Part shown: positions 17,959 through 26,555 of the stretch, piece after piece
How positions within the stretch are numbered: position 1 is the first letter of the stretch
Layout: the number at the start of each line of letters is the position of its first letter
DNA from: Bog-473 sp963828505
GTDB taxonomy: Bacteria > Actinomycetota > Acidimicrobiia > Acidimicrobiales > RAAP-2
Assembly (NCBI GenBank): GCA_963828505.1
Contig: CAWHFM010000015.1
Coordinates: 78,036 to 142,035 of the forward strand
DNA length: 64,000 nucleotides
Direction: 5' to 3'
Made by a program: the position numbers and the translations under genes
Notes under the pieces: generated by a model
Databases searched by the model: none
What the model was told of the DNA's origin: nothing
The model's input: only the letters and a program-made list of their open reading frames with translations

Positions 17959-19632
17959 GTGGCCGCTCGGCTCCGCCCGGTGGCCGTCCTGGCGGGCGGC
18001 CTGGTGCTGTGGTCGCTCGTCCCGACGACGGCGGCCGCGGCGCATTCGTCGGGCTTCGTGTTCCAGGTCGACAGCACGGCCGACGTCCACGACGCCAACC
18101 CGGGTGACGGGCTCTGCCAGACGTCCGTCGGGACGTGCACGCTGCGTGCCGCCCTCGAGGAAGCCGACGCCCTCCCGGCGGGCAGCACGATCACCGTCGA
18201 CGTGCCGGCCGGGACGTACGACCTGACGCTCGGCGGCCTGGCGGCAACCGCCAACGACGTGACGATCTCGGGCGCGGGCCGGACGGTCACGGTGGTGAGC
18301 GCAGGCGGCGCCAGCCGGGATCTCTTCGTGGGAGCGGGCGCCACGGTCACCGTCGAGAGTCTCACCATCACCGGTGGCAACGCCGGGAACGCCGGCTACG
18401 GCGGTGGGATCGAGAGCGCCGGCTCCCTCACGGTCGACCGGTCGGTGATCAGCGGCAACGAGGCCACCGCCGGCGGGGGACTGACCAATGCCGGGGGCAC
18501 CCTGGTGGTCACGCGCAGCGAGGTGTCGGACAACACCGGTGTGGACTACGGGGGAGGCGGGATCAACAACGGGGGCATCCTGAACGAGCCAGGCACGCTC
18601 ACGGTCGTGCACAGCACGCTCGACGACAACGTCTCGGGCGGTGACGGCGGGGCGATCCTCAGCGGCCAGAACGGACATCCCGCGACACCACGCGTTCCGG
18701 CCGCGGCGCTCGAGCGCGACCGCAGCGCGCCGCGACGGCCGGCGGCCGGCCTCGTTTTGACGGTGAAGGACAGCACGTTCACCGGCGATCGCTCCGGCAA
18801 CGCCGGGGGAGCGGTGGCCAACGACGGCGGCATCGCTTCGGTCACCGGGAGCACGCTCAATCTGAACTCGGCGGCCCGCGCCGTGGGCGGGGCCATCTCG
18901 AGCTACGGCTCGTTGAACGTCTCGCTCAGCACCCTCGACGCCAACTCGGCGTGCTACGGCGGAGGGATCGAGCTGTTCACCGGAGGCGTGTCGGGAAGCA
19001 ACACGGTCTCCCGGAGCACCCTCTCGGACAACCGCGGGTGCGTCGGCGGCGGCCTGGACGAGACCGGATCCGTGACCGTGACGCAGAGCACGTTGTCGGG
19101 TAACAGCGCCCCGTCCGGCGCCGCCATGCAGATTGAGGGCTCGTCGACCTTCTCCCTGGAAGACAGCACCGTCAGCGCCAATACTTCCCAGCCTGGTCAG
19201 GGCGCCGTGGCCACGTACGCCTGCAGCTCGGGCACGGTGTCGTTCGTGACCTTCGCCGGCAACTCCAACGCGCTGGAAGTCTCGTGCCCCGACGTGAGCC
19301 TGACCGGCACCATCCTCTCCGGGTCGACCGACGGCGCGAACTGCGTCGGCTCGGCTCCGGTGGAGACCACCGGATACAACCTCGACAGCGGTACGTCGTG
19401 CGCGCTCGCTCTCCCGACGGACCTGTCGTCCGCGCACCCCAAGCTGGCACCCCTGGTAGACCACGGGGGTCCCACCATGACCATGGCCCTCCGGGCCGAC
19501 AGCCCCGCCATCGACCACGGCGGAACCGCGATGACCGGGTGCCCGGCCACGGACCAACGCGGCGTGCCGCGTCCGCAGGGTCAGGCCTGCGACATCGGCG
19601 CGTTCGAGAAGAGGGTCGGCGGCGCGAACTGA
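17959..19632 (+). CDS. Secreted right-handed beta-helix protein (CSLREA / choice-of-anchor Q type)
   Basis: About 557 aa. From GTG 17959 there is a clean signal peptide (AARLRPVAVLAGGLVLWSLV, ending TTAAAA); an in-frame GTG at 17911 would add 16 residues. GLCQTSVGTCTLRAALEEAD is a CSLREA-like repeat start, followed by many TITGG/GGGI turns typical of parallel beta-helix (pectate-lyase-like) proteins, and the C-terminal DQRGVPRPQGQACDIGAFE motif of the choice-of-anchor Q domain. Probably an extracellular or surface-attached protein, perhaps adhesive or polysaccharide-binding; no catalytic residues identified. Confidence 0.85.
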   Translation: MAARLRPVAVLAGGLVLWSLVPTTAAAAHSSGFVFQVDSTADVHDANPGDGLCQTSVGTCTLRAALEEADALPAGSTITVDVPAGTYDLTLGGLAATANDVTISGAGRTVTVVSAGGASRDLFVGAGATVTVESLTITGGNAGNAGYGGGIESAGSLTVDRSVISGNEATAGGGLTNAGGTLVVTRSEVSDNTGVDYGGGGINNGGILNEPGTLTVVHSTLDDNVSGGDGGAILSGQNGHPATPRVPAAALERDRSAPRRPAAGLVLTVKDSTFTGDRSGNAGGAVANDGGIASVTGSTLNLNSAARAVGGAISSYGSLNVSLSTLDANSACYGGGIELFTGGVSGSNTVSRSTLSDNRGCVGGGLDETGSVTVTQSTLSGNSAPSGAAMQIEGSSTFSLEDSTVSANTSQPGQGAVATYACSSGTVSFVTFAGNSNALEVSCPDVSLTGTILSGSTDGANCVGSAPVETTGYNLDSGTSCALALPTDLSSAHPKLAPLVDHGGPTMTMALRADSPAIDHGGTAMTGCPATDQRGVPRPQGQACDIGAFEKRVGGAN

Positions 19633-19650
19633 ATCGGGGACGGCCCCGGT

Positions 19651-20850
19651 TCACCCAACGGACGGGCGGCCGGAGCGCTCCTCGAGCACGAGCGTGCCGC
19701 GCCGGGTGAGCGCCGCCGCCACCTCGCCCGACACCAGGCGGCGCAGCGGGTCGCCCACGATGTCCCGGCGCCATCCCGAGTCGAGGCGGCCGGGATCGCC
19801 GCAGAGGAGCTTGGCGACGTCGGCGCGGGTGGCGAGGAGCGCCTGGTCGAAACCGAGATCGTCGGCGATCTGGCGGACCAGTCCCGAGCAGACGGCGAGG
19901 GCGGCGGGTGGGGCGGGCGCCTCGCGGCCCTCGCTCGGCAGGCGGAGGTTCTCGGGTGGGAGCTCGCGCCCGCGGTGCACGGCCTCGAGTATCTCGGCGG
20001 CCCGGCCCCGAGCCAGGTGCCGCCCGTCGACGCCGCGGGTACGACGCAGCTCGTCGGCGTTGTGCGGGGGGCGCTGCGAGATGGCCAGGAGCCCGAGGTC
20101 GGACAACACGGTGCGACGGGGCCGGTTCGACGAGGCCGCCGTGCGCTCGCGCCACGCCGCCACCTCCTGGGCCACCCCTCGGGAGCGCCGGGACATGCTG
20201 CGGATGTCGCCCAGCCGCCACCATGCCTCTTCGGGGTCCCGTGCCGTGGCGCGATCGCCCAGGACCTCGTCGCACTCGGAGAGGGCCCACTCGAGGCGGC
20301 CTATATCCTGCAAGCGCTGGGTGAGGACGGCGTGGAGCTCCAGGAGGTGGGCGACGTCGCTCACGGCGTACTCGAGCTGGCGCGGCGACATCGGGCGCTC
20401 CATCCAATCGGACAGGCGGTCGGCCTTGGGCAGCGACAGGTCGAGGACCGACTGGACCAGGCGGGACAGCGACGGTGACGACATCCCGAGGAAGCCCGCC
20501 ACGACCTGGGTGTCGAAGACGGTGACGGGCGCGACGCCGCACGCGGCGGCGAGGACGTCGAGGTCCTGTCCGGCGGCGTGGGCCACGGCGACACCGGCTC
20601 CGGCGAAGACGCGGGCGAGCGGGGCGGGGTCGACGGCGAGCGGGTCGACCAGGGCCACGCCGCCGGCCCAGGCGAGCTGGATGAGCGCGAGGTGCGGCAC
20701 ATAGGTCCGCTCGGTGTGGAACTCGGTATCGAGGCCGTAGGAGGGCTGAGCAGCCAGCTCGACGCACAGGTCTTCGAGCGCGCCCGGGTCGGTCACCACG
20801 CTGAACGCCGGAGGCGTCGTCCGCCGGTCGCCGTCGTGTGCGCTGGTCAT
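19651..20850 (-). CDS. rnd: Ribonuclease D-like 3'-5' exonuclease with HRDC domain
   Basis: 399 aa from ATG 20850. DEDDy exonuclease residues: SYGLDTEFHTERTY (D, E), VAHAAGQDLDVLAAACGV (D) and QLEYAVSDVAHLLEL (Y, D). Next an HRDC-type helical region (about 210-290: LSDLGLLAISQRPPHNADEL) and a C-terminal HRDC-like part. RNase D trims 3' ends of tRNA precursors and other stable RNAs. Convergent with the beta-helix gene, 18 nt apart. Confidence 0.9.
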   Translation of the reverse strand: MTSAHDGDRRTTPPAFSVVTDPGALEDLCVELAAQPSYGLDTEFHTERTYVPHLALIQLAWAGGVALVDPLAVDPAPLARVFAGAGVAVAHAAGQDLDVLAAACGVAPVTVFDTQVVAGFLGMSSPSLSRLVQSVLDLSLPKADRLSDWMERPMSPRQLEYAVSDVAHLLELHAVLTQRLQDIGRLEWALSECDEVLGDRATARDPEEAWWRLGDIRSMSRRSRGVAQEVAAWRERTAASSNRPRRTVLSDLGLLAISQRPPHNADELRRTRGVDGRHLARGRAAEILEAVHRGRELPPENLRLPSEGREAPAPPAALAVCSGLVRQIADDLGFDQALLATRADVAKLLCGDPGRLDSGWRRDIVGDPLRRLVSGEVAAALTRRGTLVLEERSGRPSVG

Positions 20851-21067
20851 CGTGTGGTCGGGGCGCCGAGGTCCGACACCCCCGCTTGCTGGTGGTGCAC
20901 GGTTCGACGAGATGGTAGCGCGATGACGGCGTTCCCCCCCACGGCCGGTCGGCCGGGATCAGGGGTGATACCGCTCGTGGGCGACAGAGCCGGGCAGGGA
21001 TACCGGGCGCAAGTCGGGAGAATCGGCTCTAGTGGTCCGAGCTGGCTTCCGTTCATTCTGTGAACAC

Positions 21068-21406
21068 GTGTCGATCTACAGCGAGCTGCTCGTCTGCCTC
21101 TGCGCGGATCTGGACCCGGTCGGCCTGCCGCCGGGACGAGGTGAGTTGGTCGTGATCCTGCTGCAGCGTCGGCGACCCGGACGCGGCCATGAGATCGACG
21201 GGCGCCACGACATGGCCGAGGAGCTGGCGCTCGAGCTCGACCGCGACCTGATGCTGCTGCGTCTGTGCACCGCCGTCGGGATAGAGACGGATCCGGCCCT
21301 CTTCGCCTGCCCACTGCCCGAGCGCAAGCGCCTGGAAGGGTTGCTCGGCGAGGCCGGGGTCGACTTCTGGACGCTCGACGACAACCGTCAAGCCGTGGTC
21401 CGATGA
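21068..21406 (+). CDS. Small hypothetical protein
   Basis: 112 aa from GTG 21068 (an alternative in-frame start lies at 21032). Codon use is like the neighbours, with strong G/C at third positions, so I believe it is translated. VSIYSELLVCLCADLDPVGL, LALELDRDLMLLRLCTAVGI and a C-terminal FWTLDDNRQAVVR show a small acidic helical protein. No family recognised. It ends 3 nt before the convergent response-regulator gene. Confidence 0.6.
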   Translation: MSIYSELLVCLCADLDPVGLPPGRGELVVILLQRRRPGRGHEIDGRHDMAEELALELDRDLMLLRLCTAVGIETDPALFACPLPERKRLEGLLGEAGVDFWTLDDNRQAVVR

Positions 21407-21409
21407 TCG

Positions 21410-22066
21410 TCAGGCCGGGCGCGCGCTGGCCCTGCGTTCGGCCAGGACCGCGGCATAGACAGCAGCCTCGGTGCGCCGGCGCATGCCGAGCTTCGAGAGA
21501 AGGCTCGACACGTAGTTCTTCACCGTCGCCTCGGCCAGGAAGAGCTCCTGGGCGATCTGCCGGTTGGACTGCCCTTGGGCGATGAGCTCGAGCACGCGGC
21601 GCTCCTGCGGTGTCAAAACGGCGAGGCGCGACTCAGCCTCCTGGTCCTTGCGCAGTCGATCCAACAGTTCCTGGGTCAGCACGGGGTCGAGCAGCGACGC
21701 TCCCTCGCTCACGCGCCGGATGTCACCGAGCAGGTCGCCGCTTCCCACCTCTTTGAGCACGTAACCGGACGCACCCGCCATGATGGACGAGAACAACGCG
21801 TCGTCGTCGGAGTGTGAGGTCAGCATCAGGCAGTGGACGAAGGGCGCGCTCGATTGGACCTCGCGGCAGACCTCGACGCCGCTGCCATCGGGCAGGCGGA
21901 CGTCGAGGATGGCCACGTCAGGCCTCAGTTGACGGATCAGCCGCAGTCCGTCGGCCACCGTTCCGGCCTCTCCGACCACCTCCATGTCGTCTTCACCCTC
22001 GAGCAGCGTGCGCAGACCCGTGCGCACGAGCTCGTGGTCGTCGAGGACGAACACCCTGATTCCCAT
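21410..22066 (-). CDS. NarL/FixJ-type response regulator, DevR/DosR-like
   Basis: 218 aa from ATG 22066. Receiver domain: IRVFVLDDHELVRTGLRTLL with the acidic pair, phospho-acceptor Asp in VAILDVRLPDGSG, later MLTSHSDDDALFSSIMAGAS and YVLKEVGSGDL (Lys). The C-terminal LuxR HTH is LTPQERRVLELIAQGQSNRQ through ATVKNYVSSLLSKLGMRRRT. Length and motifs resemble mycobacterial DevR (217 aa), which controls hypoxia or dormancy responses. It is divergent from a matching GAF histidine kinase, its probable partner. Confidence 0.9.
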   Translation of the reverse strand: MGIRVFVLDDHELVRTGLRTLLEGEDDMEVVGEAGTVADGLRLIRQLRPDVAILDVRLPDGSGVEVCREVQSSAPFVHCLMLTSHSDDDALFSSIMAGASGYVLKEVGSGDLLGDIRRVSEGASLLDPVLTQELLDRLRKDQEAESRLAVLTPQERRVLELIAQGQSNRQIAQELFLAEATVKNYVSSLLSKLGMRRRTEAAVYAAVLAERRASARPA

Positions 22067-22226
22067 GGGCCAATTCTGCCACGGGCACCAGCGGTGCCCG
22101 TCGATTGCACGGGACGATCTCCCTGCTCGTGCGTGTGGGTGTGGTGCCGGCACCGAACCTGGACCGGCACCGGCGAGCGGCCTCGCGTCAAGCGTGCGTT
22201 TGAGCGGGCCGGGCACGCCCGGTGGC

Positions 22227-22232
22227 TAGCCT
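22227..22232 (+). promoter_or_regulatory. Leaderless -10 element of the GAF kinase
   Basis: TAGCCT exactly 6 nt before the GTG start at 22239; no RBS visible. Confidence 0.6.
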
Positions 22233-22238
22233 CCAAAC

Positions 22239-23402
22239 GTGCAGCCGTTCGACCGGATCGCCGACCCCGCGAAGCTGCGGCGGCTGGTCCAGGCGATCCT
22301 CATCCTCGACGCGGAGCTCAATCTGCCCGTCGTACTGCGCCGGATCGTCGAGGTGGCGTGCGACCTCGTGGACGCGCAATACGGCGCGCTCGGCGTGCTG
22401 ACCCAGGACGGGCGTGCCTTGGAGCAGTTCGGCACGGTGGGGCTGAGCGAAGCGGACGAGCTCATGATCGGACCGCGCCCGACCGGTCGCGGCGTGCTCG
22501 GCACTCTCATCGCCGACGACAAGCCGCTGCGATTGGCCAACATCGCCGACCACGAGGACAGCTTCGGGATCCCGACCCACCATCCGTCGATGTCGTCGTT
22601 CCTCGGGGTGCCGGTGCGCGTGCACGGGGCGGTGTACGGGAACCTGTACCTCACCAACAAGACGACGACGGCGGAGTTCTCCGAGGACGACGAGGAGCTC
22701 GCCCTCGCCCTGGCGTTCGCGGCGGGCATCGCCATTGAGAACGCGCGGCTGCACTCGCTCGTAAGGGACCACGCGTTGATGGAGGAGCGCGACCGCATCG
22801 CTCGCGACCTTCACGACTCGGTGATCCAGAGGCTGTTCGCCATCGGGCTGTCGCTGCAGGGCACGGCCCGTCTGGTGGAGCGCACCGAGGCGGCGACGAG
22901 GATCGGTGAGGCCATCGAGAGCGTCGACGAGACTATCCGCGAGCTCCGGAAGGCGATCTTCGACATTGAGCTCACCATCGACAAGGAGGGCCTCTACTCC
23001 AAGGTGATGGATCTCGTCCACGAGCTCAGTCCGGTCCTCGGCCTGGAGCCGCAGCTGTCCGTCGTCGGCCCGGTCGGCCGGGTGGCCATGGGTCCGCTCA
23101 GCGATGCCGTCCTCGCCGTCCTGCGGGAGGCCCTGACCAATGTGGCCAAGCACGCAGACGCATCCCGGGTCTCCATCATGATCTCCGCCGGGGACGAGCT
23201 GCGTGTGATCGTCGCCGACGACGGCAATGGCATCGGCGGGCGCTCCGGGGAGGGGCTGGGCCTCAACAACATGCAGCAGCGGGCCGAGAAGCTCGGGGGC
23301 GGCATGGAGATCGGAAGCTCACGCGAGGACGGCACTCGCGTGGCGTGGCACGTGCCGTTCGACTCGTCGATGGAGGCCCTCGGCGGACCGTCCGCGCCGT
23401 AA
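22239..23402 (+). CDS. GAF-domain sensor histidine kinase, DevS/DosT-like
   Basis: 387 aa from GTG 22239. One GAF domain (about residues 20-175, ELNLPVVLRRIVEVACDLVD, GVPVRVHGAVYGNLYLTNKT), then the HisKA_3 dimerisation helix with phospho-accepting His in ERDRIARDLHDSVIQRLFAI, and the HATPase_c domain (AVLREALTNVAKHADASRVS, IVADDGNGIGG, GLGLNNMQQRAEKLGG). Mycobacterial DevS/DosT have two GAFs, the first binding haem; this protein has only one, so its ligand is uncertain. It should phosphorylate the divergent response regulator. Confidence 0.9.
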   Translation: MQPFDRIADPAKLRRLVQAILILDAELNLPVVLRRIVEVACDLVDAQYGALGVLTQDGRALEQFGTVGLSEADELMIGPRPTGRGVLGTLIADDKPLRLANIADHEDSFGIPTHHPSMSSFLGVPVRVHGAVYGNLYLTNKTTTAEFSEDDEELALALAFAAGIAIENARLHSLVRDHALMEERDRIARDLHDSVIQRLFAIGLSLQGTARLVERTEAATRIGEAIESVDETIRELRKAIFDIELTIDKEGLYSKVMDLVHELSPVLGLEPQLSVVGPVGRVAMGPLSDAVLAVLREALTNVAKHADASRVSIMISAGDELRVIVADDGNGIGGRSGEGLGLNNMQQRAEKLGGGMEIGSSREDGTRVAWHVPFDSSMEALGGPSAP

Positions 23403-23466
23403 CCGGGCTCCTCCGTTCGACCAGACGTAGCATGAGCCGAAGGGGGCCTGCTGGAAAGGGGAGGGC

Positions 23467-25305
23467 ATGACGTCGACTGCGGAAACGGCACCGACTCCGT
23501 CGCCGGGCCGTATGAAGAAGGCGCTCGTCACCCGGCAGCTGTCGCACTACCCCGACACCTGGCCGCGCATCGGCTACCTGGCCATCGTCGTCCTCACGAC
23601 GATCATGCTCTATTACCTCTATTACGTGGAGGGGGCGGTCACCCCGCTGCTGCTGCCCTACTACCACATGTCGTTCCAGTTCTTCTTGTACCTGCTCGTC
23701 GTTTCGAACGCCATCGGCGCCTTCAGCGCCTTCATCGGCGGGCTCTCCGACAGGATCGGCCGCGCCAACCTGACGATCTACGGGACCCTGGTGGTGGCGC
23801 TGGTCCAGCTCCTCGCCATCCCCCACATCACCGACAAGTGGGGGTTCGCCGCCTCGTACTGCGTCATCGGATTCGTGGAGGGCGTCATCCTGGTGTCGAC
23901 CCCGGCGCTGATGCGGGACTTCTCCCCGCAACTCGGCCGCGGGGCCGCCATGGGTTTCTGGGCCCTCGGCCCGACCATGGGCGCCCTGGCGGCCAGCCTG
24001 GTGGCCACGCACACCCTGACCCACCTCTCGCCGTGGCAGGACCAGTTCATCATTTCGGGGCTGGCCTGCCTCGGGGTGGTGGTGATCGCGTTCTTCTTCC
24101 TCCGGGAGCTCTCGCCGCAGCTGCGCGACCAACTCATGGTGACCGAACGCGAGCGCGCGCTCGTCGAGGCGCGGGCACGGGGGATCGACGTCCAGAAGGC
24201 GACGACCCACCCCATCCGCTCCATGATGAAGATCGACCTGATCGCCTCGTCGGTGGCCATCTCGGTGTTCCTGCTCTTCTACTTCGCCTCGGTCAGCGTC
24301 CTGACCATCTACTGGGTCGTCGTCTTCAACCGCTCCACGCCCGACGCCAACGGCATCAACGTCTGGTACGCCGCCTTCCTCTCCGGCGGCCTCGTCCTGG
24401 CGGGGGTGCTGTCCGACCTGGCGCGGGTGCGCAAGCCGTTCATGATGCTCGGCGCGATCGGGGCCATGGTGATGATGGTCTTCCTGATCATGCAGATCGA
24501 TCATCCGCACACGAGCTACTACGCCAACGTGCTCGTGATCGTGCTGCTCGCGCTCGCCATCTCGTGCGCGTACGCACCGTGGATGGCGAACTACACCGAG
24601 CAGGTCGAGTCGCACAACCCGGCGCTCACCGCGTCGGGACTGGCCATCTGGGGATGGATCCTGCGCATCACGGTCGCCCTCTCCTTCTTGGTCCTGCCGT
24701 ATGTCATCACGACGTCGACCGTCCTCGTGGACAACCAGACTGCAGCGACGGCGCTCCAGGCCATTCAGACGGCGCAGCCCTATTCGCCCTCGACCACCGC
24801 ATGCGCCAGCTCCCCCGCACCCGAGACGGTGATCGCGGGCCTGCGGGCCACGAAACAGGCGGGACCCGTCACGCTGGCCACCGTCCTCGAGGCCTGCAAC
24901 AGCACCCACAACCTGCTCAAGGCGGTGGCTGCCGCCGGGGGCCTGACGAACCCGCAGGTGCAAGGCCTGCTGGCGTACCAACCCCTGGCCCTCGACATCG
25001 TCCATGGCACATCGGTCAGCCAGGCCACGATCGCGGCCAAGGTCGGTGTGCACTCGCAGGACCTGGCGAACCTGCTCGTGGCCGAGCAGAAGCTGGTTCC
25101 GGCCCAGAAGGCGTCACCGGGCGAGTGGAAGCGCTGGTGGGGGGTGTGCCTGGCCGGCCAGGCGGTCTTCGCGCTGCTCATCTTCGCCATGCGAGGGCGC
25201 TGGAGCCCGCGGGCGGCGAGGCGCGACTTCGACGAGCACGAGCAGATGGTGAACGAGGAACTGGCCAAGCTCGTGGGCGAGCCGGCGGGGGCCGCGGTGG
25301 GCTGA
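23467..25305 (+). CDS. MFS transporter with large periplasmic insertion
   Basis: 612 aa from ATG 23467 with RBS aaaggggaggg. About 12 membrane segments: first near LAIVVLTTIMLYYLYYVEGA; the MFS loop GGLSDRIGRANLTIYG between helices 2 and 3; second half from IASSVAISVFLLFYFASVSV. A stretch of about 140 residues (about 420-560), rich in Ala/Thr/Gln with paired cysteines, is inserted before the final helix WKRWWGVCLAGQAVFALLIF; ordinary MFS proteins are about 400-450 aa. Substrate unknown. A candidate -10 TAGCAT lies at 23428. Confidence 0.85.
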   Translation: MTSTAETAPTPSPGRMKKALVTRQLSHYPDTWPRIGYLAIVVLTTIMLYYLYYVEGAVTPLLLPYYHMSFQFFLYLLVVSNAIGAFSAFIGGLSDRIGRANLTIYGTLVVALVQLLAIPHITDKWGFAASYCVIGFVEGVILVSTPALMRDFSPQLGRGAAMGFWALGPTMGALAASLVATHTLTHLSPWQDQFIISGLACLGVVVIAFFFLRELSPQLRDQLMVTERERALVEARARGIDVQKATTHPIRSMMKIDLIASSVAISVFLLFYFASVSVLTIYWVVVFNRSTPDANGINVWYAAFLSGGLVLAGVLSDLARVRKPFMMLGAIGAMVMMVFLIMQIDHPHTSYYANVLVIVLLALAISCAYAPWMANYTEQVESHNPALTASGLAIWGWILRITVALSFLVLPYVITTSTVLVDNQTAATALQAIQTAQPYSPSTTACASSPAPETVIAGLRATKQAGPVTLATVLEACNSTHNLLKAVAAAGGLTNPQVQGLLAYQPLALDIVHGTSVSQATIAAKVGVHSQDLANLLVAEQKLVPAQKASPGEWKRWWGVCLAGQAVFALLIFAMRGRWSPRAARRDFDEHEQMVNEELAKLVGEPAGAAVG

Positions 25306-25369
25306 GCGCAACGGCCGGGCCGTTTGGGCAGACCGTAGGGTGGGGGAGTCGCCGAGCAGGGGAGGCAGG

Positions 25370-26536
25370 ATGGCGCTCGCACTGGACGGGCTGCGTGTCA
25401 TTGACGCCGACACGCATCTCACCGAGGCCCACGACCTGTGGACCCGCCGCGCGCCGGCGAAGTACGCCGATCGGGTTCCCCGGGTGGAGGAGGTCGACGG
25501 CCGCCCCATGTGGATGGTCGACGGATCCGAGCTGGGTTTCGCCGGAGGCGGCGGAGTCATCGATCGCGACGGCGGCAAGGGCCGCGCGCTCGAGGCCCTC
25601 TACGAGTGGACCATCGACCGCATCCACCTGGGAGCGTTCGACCCCAAAGCGCGGATGGAGGTGATGGACGATTCAGGGATCTGGGCCCAGATCTGCTTCC
25701 CCAACTCCATCGGGCTGGGTGGCCAGGGGATCTCCGACGTCGTGAAGGACCCCGAACTGCGGCTGTTGTGCGTGCAGATCTACAACGACGCCATGGCCGA
25801 GGTCCAGGCCGATTCCGGCGGGCGCCTGATGCCCATGCCGGTGCTGCCCGCCTGGGACCCGGAGGCCTGCGTGCGCGAGGCGCAACGGGTGGCCGGCCTC
25901 GACCTGCGCGGCGTGAACATGACGTCGGACCCGCAGGACCTGGGAGCTCCGGACCTGGCCAGCCGGGCCTGGGACCCGCTGTGGGACGTGTGCGCCGACC
26001 TGCAGCTGCCCGTCCACTTCCACATCGGAGCCAGCCTCACCACCATGACCTACTTCGGGACGTACCCGTGGGAGTCGCAGAACGAGGACACGAAGCTGGC
26101 CATCGGTGGGACGCTGCTCTTCATCGGCAACGCCCGCGTCGTGACGAACATCATCCTGAGCGGCATGCTGGACCGGCATCCCACGCTGAAGATGGTCTCG
26201 GTGGAGAGCGGCGTGGGGTGGATCCCCTTCATCCTCGAGACACTCGACTACGAGATGTCCGAGAACGCCCCCAAGGAGCTGGAGCACATGTCGATGCTCC
26301 CGTCGCAGTACTTCCGCCGGAACCTCTACGCCACCTTCTGGTTCGAGAAGACGAACATCCCGGCGCTCGTGGCCTCGGTCGGAGAGGACAACATCCTCTT
26401 CGAGACCGACTTCCCCCACCCGACGTGTCTGTACCCCAAGCCGCTCGACTCGGTGGCCGAGAAGATGAGCGAGCTGACGCCCGAGGTGCAGCGCAAGATC
26501 CTGGGCGAGAACGCGGCGAGGCTCTACCGGGTCTGA
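25370..26536 (+). CDS. Amidohydrolase_2 (metal-dependent hydrolase) family protein
   Basis: 388 aa from ATG 25370 (RBS ggggaggcagg; -10 TAGGGT at 25336). LRVIDADTHLTEAHDLW has the N-terminal D-x-H metal site; LPVHFHIGASLTTM supplies a His ligand, MVSVESGVGWIPFILETLDY follows, and ILFETDFPHPTCLYPKPLDS carries the catalytic Asp. Typical of the ACMSD-like TIM-barrel group in aromatic or steroid catabolism of actinobacteria (decarboxylase or hydrolase). Substrate unknown. The GH31 gene begins 19 nt downstream. Confidence 0.85.
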   Translation: MALALDGLRVIDADTHLTEAHDLWTRRAPAKYADRVPRVEEVDGRPMWMVDGSELGFAGGGGVIDRDGGKGRALEALYEWTIDRIHLGAFDPKARMEVMDDSGIWAQICFPNSIGLGGQGISDVVKDPELRLLCVQIYNDAMAEVQADSGGRLMPMPVLPAWDPEACVREAQRVAGLDLRGVNMTSDPQDLGAPDLASRAWDPLWDVCADLQLPVHFHIGASLTTMTYFGTYPWESQNEDTKLAIGGTLLFIGNARVVTNIILSGMLDRHPTLKMVSVESGVGWIPFILETLDYEMSENAPKELEHMSMLPSQYFRRNLYATFWFEKTNIPALVASVGEDNILFETDFPHPTCLYPKPLDSVAEKMSELTPEVQRKILGENAARLYRV

Positions 26537-26555
26537 AGAGGCCGGCGTCCCCGCC